Part shown: positions 1-11,067 of the stretch, piece by piece
How the letters are laid out: each line of letters starts with the position of its first letter
How positions within the stretch are numbered: the stretch's first letter is position 1
Assembly: GCA_949152475.1 (NCBI GenBank)
Contig: OX424555.1
Span: 94,521,515 to 94,585,514 of the forward strand
Origin: Terebella lapidaria
Lineage: Eukaryota; Annelida; Polychaeta; Terebellida; Terebellidae
DNA length: 64,000 nt
Direction: 5' to 3'
The notes under the pieces: model-generated
Databases searched by the model: none
Told to the model about the DNA's origin: nothing
Seen by the model: only the letters and a program-made list of their open reading frames with translations
Position numbers and translations under genes: made by a program

Positions 1-72
1 GCCAAGCTTGAACAAGTCAAACCATGGTACTGACTATAAGTACGGCGCGCTAACCGATTGTGCCACCGGGGC
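1..72 (-). tRNA. tRNA-Ile(UAU)-like sequence, incomplete at window edge
   Basis: Read on the minus strand from base 72, the sequence resembles the 5' half of a eukaryotic tRNA-Ile: a GCCCCGG acceptor strand, an A-box-like GTGGCACAATCGGTTAGC, then CTTATA with TAT in the anticodon position. The remaining bases to position 1 contain GTTCAAGC, a weak B-box match, but the anticodon stem does not close neatly. Either an intron follows the anticodon and the gene continues off the window, or this is a tRNA pseudogene or tRNA-derived SINE head. The 5' half is seen; the identity is inferred. Confidence 0.4.
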
Positions 73-599
73 AGGCGGTAGACGGCAGCGTTAACATCGA
101 ATAGATCATTCGTGACGGGAAACCCATTTTTGAACCCCTTATATGGTTTTATCTCGCTAATTTAGATAGTAATTACTTATTGTGTTAATGCATTTGTATA
201 TATTCATCGTCTTTTCAACAAATAAAAGCAATGTTGTTGGATTCGATTTTATATATTTTTAATTTAATCTCAAATATCGATTTTGGGCTTGTTGCTCGAC
301 GTTTGAGAGAGCCACAATAATTTTCCGATTTTTGAAGCGACTGGAAGTATTGATAGCCTTCCGTACTAATAACCATGAATAGAAGTCTCGTCGACCGATC
401 TCTAGGCATTGAATCGTTGCCTTGAAGTCAATCCAGAAGTAAATTTCAAAATTATATCAATCACTTTCGTGAGTTACAAAAGGTTAATTTCAGCTAGATC
501 TAATTGAATCGTTGAGCTCCTGATTTACACTGCCATCGATTAAAGTAAACTGTGGCTTTTATTTTTATGATACCCATGCTAAATCGAACTGTGGAACAC
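73..599. other. intergenic, nothing recognised
   Basis: AT-rich sequence between the tRNA-like fragment and the LINE remnant. The open frames are short and do not resemble any family I know. I see no repeat or RNA gene here. Confidence 0.5.
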
Positions 600-2366
600 T
601 TTGCCACTTGATGTCAAAACTGCAAACGACAAAATCAGGTTCAAGAACTGAACTATCTCATTAGTAAATTGAAATCAATATCAAACCAATGTGATTGTTT
701 TCTACTAGTCCGTGCCAGTACTTGTTGTCCATCTGGTATCAAATCAGCAAGGTTCCACGTTGAAGACCCCATTGCTCCTCCTATCGAGCCACCCTCTGTG
801 TTGTGCACTTTTGCACCAGTCACAGAAACGGACATAAATAAACTTATCTCTGAAGCGCCTAACAAATCGAGCTCTCTGGATCCAATGCCGGTTTCCCTAA
901 TCAACCAATGTGCAAATACACTCACCAGTCCTGTGACAGACCTAATCAATAGCAGTCTGAGGAATGGGATCGTGCCTGCCTGCTACAAATCGGCCGTAAT
1001 TACTCCAATTCTCAAGAAATGTACCCTCGATCCACAAACATTATCCAACTACCGACCAGTGTCAAACCTGCCGTTCTGGTCAAAGGCAGTCGGCATATAG
1101 GAGTCACTACTCGACTGAGACAGCGTTTTGCATGTATCAAATGATGTTCTCCTCTCACTTGATGAAGGTCGCGAGGTGATACTCCTCCTATTAGACCTTA
1201 GCGCGGCCTTCGATACGATAGATCACCATATCCTTCTCGACCGACTATCAACTCGATTCTGTATCCAGGCCACAGCTCTCAAGTGGGTGACGTCCTACTT
1301 GGCAAATCGCACCCAAAAGGTGTCAATCAATGGCCACACATCGAAGGAGGAAGAACTCAAATGGGGTGTACCACAGGGTTCAGTGCTTGGACCCCTTCTG
1401 TTTACACTATATACTGCCCCAATCGGCGAACTGATACGCCGGCACAACCGCTCGTTATGTCAAGGTCGATGCTGGAAATCAGGCATCCTCTGTCCAGAGA
1501 GTAGAAAGATGTCTATCAGAACTTCGTAGCTGGATGTCCCAAAACAAGTTGTGCCTCAATGATGGTAAAACGGATCTGATCCGCTTTTGGTCTAAGTTCC
1601 GGAAACCTTCACCAACAATTAACATTATCATGGGCAACACATCTCTCGACCCATCAACTGTCGCTGCTCGCAACCTAGGTGCCTTGTATGACAGTGTCAT
1701 GTCTATGGAAGATCAAGTTAAAGCTGTCTGCCGCTCAGCTACATTCAGTCTGCACAACATAAGCAAGATTCGCCGGTACTTGAACTATGCCAGTGTTGAA
1801 AGGTTGGTCTGTGCCTTCGTGACATCAAGGTTTGACAATTACAACAGTTTGCTGAATGGAATACCAACTTCTCTTCTGGCTCGTCTCCAGCGCGTCCAGA
1901 ACTCTGCAGCCAGATTGCTGACCCGTACCAGGTGATATGACCATATTACTCCAGTCTTGAGAAGGCTTCATTGGCTACCGATCCAGAGTCACGGTCATCC
2001 GCATCAACTCAACTATCCATTCCTCGTGTCAGAACTGGTTACTACGGCGATCGTGCTTTTAGCGTGGTCGGCCCAAAGCTATGGAACTCTCTCCCCCCAC
2101 AGCTTTGAAACACAAACTCTGTTGCAACGTTCAAAAAAGATTTAAAAACCCACCTGTTTTGTCTAGTCTATCCATAATAATAAATGTATCTAGTCATATC
2201 ACTCATTCTTTTTAAACTTTATAAGTGTGTACATTGTAATTTTTATGTCTTAGTTACCCTTTTACTGTTAATATGTGTTCAGCTTACTGTGTTCAGCGCA
2301 TCGAGAATGATTTTATTGTTTTATGCGCTATATAAAAATAAACTATTATTATTATTATTATTATTA
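600..2366 (+). mobile_element. non-LTR retrotransposon (CR1/L2-like LINE), 5'-truncated and decayed
   Basis: Fragments of one reverse transcriptase ORF lie in order in several frames. They are the N-terminal RT motif SNYRPVSNLPF (about 1045-1075), RT motif A LDLSAAFDTIDH (about 1192-1230) and motif B GVPQGSVLGPLLF (about 1366-1407). A C-terminal segment follows, with RNLGALYDSVMSMEDQVK and, after a stop, LRRLHWLPIQ (1960-1990). The block with the catalytic YADD motif is missing: sequence jumps from the region after motif B straight to the segment that normally follows YADD, so the copy is dead. The 3' UTR ends in GCGCTATATAAA followed by (TTA)n, the usual tail of CR1/L2-type elements. The endonuclease domain is absent, as in 5'-truncated copies. 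The clade is inferred from the motifs and the tail. Confidence 0.85.
2343..2366 (+). repeat. (TTA)n microsatellite, 3' tail of the LINE
   Basis: About eight TTA units follow the GCGCTATATAAA motif directly and end the upstream LINE. Confidence 0.85.
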
Positions 2367-2372
2367 AGGTCT

Positions 2373-2847
2373 ACTGTAGCGTTATGACGTGGTGGCTACC
2401 TAGTAGTGACACCACGGTTATAGCATGAACGTGCGGACAGGTTTATAAGACATTCGGTGACACTCCAGTAATGGGGTATACCTCTTTATCGTGAGGCCGC
2501 CGAACTCTACATTGGTGCCGTACCTTTCGAACCACTGGGTTCTCTCGGCGTCGTTCCTGGGGTCAGCCCCTCACTGAGATTCTCATCGCAGCCAAGTATG
2601 TGTACATAATCGGGTAGCTGCGGCGCCCTTGATCTTCAGTGCTGTGATGTGACTGGGCAGTGGGATATAGCTGACCTCGGGGACGAGGTCTCTCCGAAAG
2701 GGGAAAGCACTGTAGAGTTATGACGTGGTGGCTGCCTAGTAGTGACACCACGGTTATAGCGTGAACGTGCGGACAGGTTTATAAGACATTCAGCGACACT
2801 CCAGTAATCGGGTATACCTCTTTATCATGGGGTCGCCGAACCCTACA
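2373..2847. repeat. two direct copies of a ~138-bp hairpin-containing unit, 336 bp apart
   Basis: The segment at 2373-2510 recurs at 2709-2847 with roughly 90% identity by eye. Each copy holds the compound inverted repeat CGTGGTG...CACCACG, with CTAC...GTAG nested inside it, then GGACAGGTTTATAAGACATT. The 200 bp between the copies is GC-richer and unique in the window. This could be 1.4 units of a 336-bp satellite, or the ends of an unrecognised element. It begins immediately after the LINE tail. Confidence 0.7.
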
Positions 2848-5158
2848 CTACTATGGAAATAAAATCTCAGTATTTATAATTGAGTTATTTTAGGCGTGAA
2901 GGGCACGTCTATGAAAATGGTCACCATCATGGTAATATTATGTTATTTTACATCTATATTATGTAATATATGCAATTGTATGCCATTTTACATGAATAAA
3001 ATATTTTCAATTCAATACTCAGACCTCCGTATACTATTAGAAATACCATGGTAATACATCAATATAATAATGCTATGGTTTTGCTGGGCGTTATGATTAT
3101 TTACGGCCCAGCTCAGATTATTTTCAGCCCGATATATATAGCCTATATATATTCAGCCTATATATATAGCTAATAATTGCTACTTGTTATGTTGACTTGA
3201 ATGGACCAGTGATAAAATACAACGATTTGATAATGCTGGTGCTATTTTTGCATTTCCAACTTCTCACTTCTCAACACTCCATCGAGATATTGCCTTGCAC
3301 GCCTGATCTTTTATATTCTCAATCCAGACTTTGGAATTTCAAGGAGACGATTCACCTCCTATAGACACAGTCCAACTCACCGCCTCATCGGGTCCCATAC
3401 AGACCGATGCATGTGCAAACATGTATATAGTTAGTACACACAGATGCATGTACATACATATATAGCCTATTTTTATACGAAAAATGACGAAAATGAGCTA
3501 ACACTGCTGACAATGTCAGTCCTAGATCTTGTCAGGAGGTCAGCACCTGGCCACCGTATAAATTGTCATCATGCTCGTAAATTGTGTGCAATGAACTCCG
3601 ATTTTCGTCTGTTGCCAATAAAGTCGCTATTTTCTATATTTCTTGTCTGTTTTTCAATAGTGGTGCCCATAGCGTTCACCGCATTATGTTCGTTCTCCAT
3701 CAAGCTTCCAGTGGATGCCACATCCTACCTATTCTCCATCATCGTAATTTAAGTTAATAGTAACCTATTGACAAAACGTGTCGACTGAGAGGCAGCCCTG
3801 GCCTGCTGCATCGAAACTTGCGGTGAATCCTCTCGTCAAAATTGAAGGTGAATCGTCCGAGGCGGTGAACCGTCCTGTTAATTGAGCAAGAGATCCAGAT
3901 CATAACGTTCCAAATTGTAGCGCTACGCCGTAGGTCGTATTGATTGCGTAGGCCATCCATACCAATGTTTTCGGAAGCGGAAACAACGATCCGGCCTTGA
4001 CCTATTGATGTCATCAAACTTTCCAACACGACAGAAAATATGTGAAAAACATTCGCCCTGTTTCAAACGAAATAATTTCGTGATCGACTATGTTTTCGAT
4101 AAAAACTATATAGATTCGGGTGCGTGCGTAACTAAAATATCTGAACAATCTTTCGCTTCGGTTAAGATTTGGTGCCGACATGACACATGACATGTCAATT
4201 CACCACAGTCCACACCCACTCTCTGTCTCTGATCTGTCTAGATCTAGATCTAATCAGCTAATGATGTATGTCTGGTTATCTTCGACTTAGCCTACACAGT
4301 AGTGATCATTTTGGACCTGTGTCGAAATTTTGGCAATTTTGGTATCATGTCAACTTGAAGGCGAACCGCTAGTTTACATGCTCGAATAAAGGATAAATAT
4401 CAACTTCTTTTATTAAATAATTATTGAACAATAGAAAGTCTATCAACATAAACAGTCATTTTACGAGGTTATGTACGACCCATAAACTGACAAATGATAA
4501 AACAAATACTATTCCTAGCACTGCAAAACAGGGCTCCATCGCATTAAATATCTGTTGGTGTACGCGATTTCTGTCGCATCAGATCTTTTCAGAAATGGCT
4601 ATGGATCTAGAGCTATACTATTCCACTCGTGTTTTTATGCATTTATCTTGCACGAATTCACAGTACGAGTGTAGTTGAATAAATTGGAATGGGTACAAGG
4701 GTTGGGTTGTATCAGGCCACTCGTTTACCTGGGTCGGTAATTAACTACTCATCCTGGACATTCTCAAAACTTATTCTTCATCAATAGTTCCAGATTATTT
4801 CCTAACAAAACTGAGGACCTGTCCAAAATCTATTATATATATGCAGAGGTAATGTTAATACTTGTAACGAATTGACCATCCTGGATGATATGACTGTATT
4901 TGCTGTCATTTCTGTGCTCACTAATTGAACTAAAAACTGTAAACTATAAACTGTAAAGCTGTTTCAAGCTGTCAGTGAAAATTCAAGCCAGCAATTGTCA
5001 TTGCAAGGGAAACTCCTCATCAAAAGTGTCCTGTGGTTTCAAATCTTTTACACCTTCCTAGTAAGCTTGTTCATAGTAATATGTTCATTTGATCTATGTA
5101 GTATGAGAAGTTTAATAATGTATATGTTTTACTATATTGTAGGTGAACAACTGACGAC
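2848..5158. other. intergenic/upstream region of TMF1, including an unseen 5' UTR exon
   Basis: Mostly AT-rich with TA-rich runs near 3130-3170. The open frames show no family resemblance. A 3' splice site (TTTACTATATTGTAG) at about 5142 lies 16 bases before the TMF1 start codon, so at least one non-coding 5' exon and the promoter should lie upstream. I cannot place them. A GC-richer patch near 3780-4020 with an ETS-like CGGAAG is a weak candidate. Confidence 0.4.
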
Positions 5159-8100
5159 ATGAGTTGGTGGAATCAAGTTTCAGTGAGCAACATTGCTTCA
5201 GAAGCCCTGAAAAAGGCACAGAAAAAAATTGATAAAGTGCTAGATATTCAGGGTGAAGGTACAAACTCATTTTTACAGTCTCAATTGTTAGCCTGATTGA
5301 GACTGTATGAATTTCAATTGTTAGCCTGTGAAATTCATGAGTTCCAAGTTTTGAACAAAGTGTAGAATGGTTTTAAACTAGGGCTGGCTATCGCTACAAA
5401 TATTTGTAGCAATAATTGTCACCATAGTATCGATAGTATATCGATATTACATCGTTGTAATTTCTAGTCTTTACAAAAATTTCAATGAAGAATTTCATAA
5501 GACGTTTACCAGTGAATATTCATATACTTGTCATGTCAAATTTGATGAGAAAGTCGTTGGACATTGATTCGCTGCAGGCATGAGATATTATGTGTGAAAA
5601 ACAAAATCTGTTACATGGAAATAGTCAAAATTAGCTTACTGGACGGAAGCATGATACGGAATTAGCAAGATTTCCAAGTATCAATATTTCGATATAACAT
5701 ACCAGCCCTATTTTAAACTTTCTGCACGTTGCACCAAGTTTATTTGCAAATAGATTAACAAGCATTAATGTCACGAATATGTATTGTCACAACTATTTCT
5801 GAATACTAGTATTTACACTCTGTTTGGTTGCATCTGTACCCTGACTAGGAGCAGCAGATGGTGACACTCGGACTGAGACAACTGCCACCCTCTCATCAGC
5901 GACCTCTCCCGGATCCCCCACTGTTCCCGAGGATGGCGAGTTCTGGAACACATGGCTCCCTTCGGAAAAGCTGGGCTCGCTGGGAGCCGGGGTCAAGGCC
6001 TTGGGTCGCACAAGTACACCGTCCGATGTATCTTCACCGGCGAGTGGCACCATGGATGATTTTTCCGCATCAGCCTCGGAGTTCTTCTCGACTACCGTTA
6101 AGTCTTCCTTGTCCAAGGTAAAATCCCTGCAGAAAAAAGCTGAGGCCTCTTCAGTGCTGAAAAAGAAATCAGAAAAGATGTCTTCGAGTTTCACTGCTTC
6201 GATCGATGTTAAGCGCTCTCTCTCAGAGGAGCTGCAAGGCGCAGATGAGAAGATATTGCTCGAAGCAAGTTCTAGATCAGGATCGATCAGTCCAAGGTCT
6301 CCAAGAAGTGAGCAGGACTCTGCTGATGTGAAAACTAGCATAGGTGGAGGAGATGCCAAGGAAAGCAAACTGACTGAACCTTTGAAGATCACTGTACCGG
6401 AGATCACCAGCAGTTCTGGAGCGGAATCTATGGGGTCAGGTTTGTTGACCACAGCCACTGAGAAAACTGACCAGGAAAACCCTGGCGCTCCTTCACCAGT
6501 AGGTAGTGACAGGGACATAGCACAGTCTGGTGATAGTGCGGCTGTGATAGAGAAAACTGCAGAAATACTTGCAGTGGATACACTACAGAGCTCACAGACA
6601 GACGAGGGTCTGTCGCCCGTGGTAACTGACACTGTTGTGAGCGAGGGCCAAGGTTATGTGAGTGATAAGACAGTTGCTGAAGTATCTGATGAGAATGATC
6701 AAGCTGTAGGTGATCTGAGAGAAGAAGTAGAAGCTGAAAGTTCCGGTTGGGGGGATGATGTCAGTCTGAGTCTGATCACTGAGAGTCAAATGTCCTCCTC
6801 TTCCAGTACCACAGTAGAGATTCCATCAGCTGGTAAAGACTCGCAGACTGCAGACAGTGGCTGTGATAAAGCTGAACTCACTAGCAGTGTTACCAGTAAT
6901 GACAGCATTGTGGCTGTATCAGCCACGGGGAATGTAGCGAGTGACAGCAACGAGGAATTGAAAATGCAGGCTTCTGAAAGTAGTACGGATAATGCTTGGG
7001 ACATCCCAGAGTTGAGTGAGTCTGCATTGGTTGTTGATGAAAGCGAGCCACCAGTGAGTGATTCAGCAGACAAGGAAACTGACATCTCTTGCCAACCTGA
7101 AGATAGCACAAGCCAACCAGAAACTGCAGATGACAATCAACACATTCCTCCAGAAAACACCCAATTATCCAAAGACAATGAAGTTCCAAGTGAAGGCAAA
7201 GATGACCAACCTACTGACTCCACAGACAGTGCTACATTGGAGGTTGTGTGTGATGATAAAAACACACTTCTGGGACTGACGAATGACGTACCGGGGTCAA
7301 TGGAGGACAGCACAGAGACCCAGGAGGAGCTGTCAGAGGGGAACCGGACGCTGACGGCAGAGGAGATATGCCAGGCGCGGATGTCCTCCGAGTCGTCCCA
7401 GGCGACCTTGGAGCTTGGTCCTGAGGACGTCCAGGAACGAGCCACGGAGGTCCTCGACAGCGACCCAGCATCACTGACTGGCAGCCACACAAGCCAAGCC
7501 AGTCTACCAACTGCAGAGGATAAAACTCAGGACAGTGTTAGTGAGGTGGCTGTGGTGAAAGACAGTGGTGTGACGTCAGATACGCCAGAGAAGCAGGCTT
7601 CAACATCGGACTCCAAAGACAATTTGACGTCATCTAGCTATGTCAAGAACATGCTGGAGGAAGCGATGGTAGAGTCTGTCAAGGACACTGACTCTCACAC
7701 TGACTCCCAGTCATCCTCGGACATGGTCCGTATCGAGTCCGGTCCAACGAGTGGCCATACCTCCGCCGACGAGATCGAAACCAACACATCATCTGACATC
7801 GAGATTATCTCTCACATTTCCACGCCAACCCCGAACGGTGAGGGTCGCCTGTTTGACCTGTCACCACTGAGGCATGCTCTCAGTCGCACGATGAGGAGGA
7901 ACAGTCCCCCCGGACACAAGCGATCAGACAGTAGCTCCAGCAGTCAGAGTCGTAACGGGGACGAGCTTGTCAGTCCGGACAGTGCCACTCGGTCACAGGA
8001 GCATGGTGTGCATAGCAATACCCACAGGGACAGCAGGAAAACTGGCGGTAAACAACTCTTAGATCATAAAAACTGTTTAAACAAAATTGGTAATGTTGTT

Positions 8101-11036
8101 GAGACATTTTTGTAACTACTGGTTTCGTTTGAATTTTTTCAGAAGAAGTTTCAAAAGCGCTTGAGTCGGAGAAGCTTCTGAAGGTAGGTTTTAAGAATGA
8201 TGCACCCAGTGGCTAGATTGATTTGGTTTTGCATGGTGTATTAATGATTAATTGATTAGGTTTATTTTTAGTTTTAATTCGATATTCCTGCTTTTGAAAC
8301 AGTTTGTGACGTACATGTCAGGTACATTTATATGCATCATTATAATGCATGCAAGATGCAATTTATAGGTATTTGAAACTTTACATGATATCAGATGAAT
8401 TGGCTTTCCAAGCATTTGGTACAGAGTGCACTTTATTCAGCTAAACATTTACCGTTTTGGAATGAGTTATTATGAATTTGAATAGTGGTTGCATTATGAC
8501 GACAAAGTAACACGAGTAATGATGACCTTGACCCTTGAACATGTCCTATTCAAACCGCTGAGGTGAATTCCATCCCTCATTGAATATCACAGGCTCCTAA
8601 CCACATCAACCCACTACAACCAATACAGGAACACCCAGAGTCGGTTACCATGGAGACCCCAGATCATGTATCCATGGTAACTGCTGTTGTGGAGTGCGAG
8701 AGCTCATGTAACGCTCACTGTGTCTCCAGCTCGCTTGTAGGCTCTGATACATCTACCGCTGCACTTCTTGATATAAACTCACTGCAACAGGTTCGCAGAC
8801 TTCCGTCTTTGGATACTTACTGGTTGGCTTCTGGCAGATTTTGGCTTAGAGATGTGTGTTTGGTTCTTCGCTTGGAAATATCCAGACTTTTTAGTGTTGT
8901 TGCTTGTCATAATCAATTGTATTTTTGGTTTCTTGATTTTAGTTTATTTTTTCTAAATTTTGGTGTGCTGATGTACTGTATATAAATAAACTGGGAGGAG
9001 TGTGTACATGTAAACTTTGTTTATAAAATTAATACATAATCTTCAAATAAGGGTATCAGATTTGTGTCCGTCACGCGGCGTCCACATTCACAGGGATTTT
9101 CTGGTGAGCTCATAGAAGGCTGCTGTTCACAACCGATTCTTAAATTTTTTGAAGGGACATACCGGTATTAGCGGCTCATTGATTTGGTTCTCATAGCTAC
9201 CCGGTATCAGTTTGTAATATATTGCCCACACTGTCAGGGCTGAAATAGCCTGCTCAGGGTACATGGCTCGATGTCACCCTACAGGTGGGAGCTTTCATTG
9301 GATGACACTGATATCAGATATTGTACAGGCTTGTTGTGAAAGGCAGTCATAGGAAACCTATCGGTTTTTCAGAAAGATTGCCTACTAGTAAAAAAGAAAA
9401 TCACAGCTAATTTATAGCAATCATATAATATATCAAACACACTTGTGATCACTCCAGTCGAGTTGCCTATGTCCACATGGTCCATGATGTCTCGTAAACA
9501 AGTAGCACTGCATGATTATGAAGAAAATCAAGAATAAAGAAAAAGGTAACATCAGTTTCACCAATAAAGTATTATTGACCACTAAAGAAACATGTATTGA
9601 AGGTGAGGAACATTTATTTTTGGACTCAGCAAGAAAACGTTTTTATCCAAGAATTTATGGCTACATGTATGATATAGCTAATTTATCACAACAATTAGCA
9701 TGATTAGAATCACATGTATTACATATATCGCATCATCAGTATTGAAAATTGAGGCAAATTTTATAAGAAAACATTGGCTGTGCAGCAACTGTACCATGTG
9801 TACATGTACCGGTACTGTGTTTGATTTACATGTTTTCAATTTGGGCAACAACTCCCATGATGGAGCAATGGGGGGAGAGGGATACACCTACACTGTCAAC
9901 AGCGACCGGAGAGCGTCTAGTTCATATCGTGATAACTCGCGAGTTTTAAATACAGCATGGATCCTGTGAATGTGGACACAGCTGCATTTAGATGTTGTGT
10001 ACATACATGTAAATGTATAAGATATATTTTGAGGGTCAATTAAACAATCACGGATTGAAGATGGTCAATGTGATGTAAATAAATGGCTGTACAGTTGTTA
10101 ACTGCAAAAGTATTATCCTCACAAAAACCCGATGTTAAATTATCGGAAACACAAATACAGTTGATTGCCTAATCGATGCATATTCACATTTATTACTAGA
10201 CATGCTACAGGCTGATTTGTAGTTGCAACATGTTTTACTGGGTCACAATCAATTCTTAAATATTTCATCGAGGTGAACAGGTTTCAGTGTTTTGATTTTC
10301 TATTCATGAAAAGTTTATTTCTCAGGTTTCCGTTGGTCCGGGTTATGTGCAACAGATTGAAATGACATTTAATTTAAGTCCCATTTTGAATTGATGACAT
10401 TAAGTTTAATGATATGGTCTGCTTGTAGATTTACTCTCAATAGTATAACTGACCTGCCATTTATTTGACGATAAATCTTCAAACTTCATCACCATATTTT
10501 ATCCTTTCGGACATTTTGCTGTGGTTCAAAGCCTCATTTGGAAAAAAATAAAAGACCTGAGAAGCAATGTCTTTAACTATAAAGTTATAAATATGAAAAA
10601 AATCTCAAACTATAATTATATACAAAAACGTTGGTGCACAGTGTACATGTATGTTAATTTATTCCACTTCCTGTCTGAGTGTGCTTGTGTGTTACAGAAT
10701 AACACGCCAAATATTCCAATTACATGTAGGAATTTCTATGGATGATTTCCCAGGAATGTACCAGACTGACCACACTGACTACTTCGCTATATGACCACTT
10801 CTTCTGACTTAGCATTATTGTTCAGGTTCCATGATTAGCGCACAATATCTGAGAGCATTGTTTCCCATCTGAAAGGCCTCGTGATGTGGCTATACCTCAC
10901 TACGCAACACTGATTCTGTCTACTGGTGTAATGCTACATTTATAGGTACCATAAATGGGTAGGGTAGGGTGGGGCTGTCAACAAAGAGACCAGTTGAGTG
11001 GCAGGTTTGGCATCCATCAGTCTGTGGGCTGGAGGT

Positions 11037-11067
<31 letters not shown>

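Noticed and set aside
5793..7510. Long antisense frames opposite TMF1 exon 2 (for example 5793-6632)
   Set aside because: Shadows of a Ser/Glu-rich coding exon; the sense frame has splice sites with matching phases and the antisense frames resemble nothing.
10957..10974. GGGTAGGGTAGGG as an internal telomere-like repeat
   Set aside because: Only three imperfect units, and not the animal TTAGGG register over any length; better treated as a G-rich tract.
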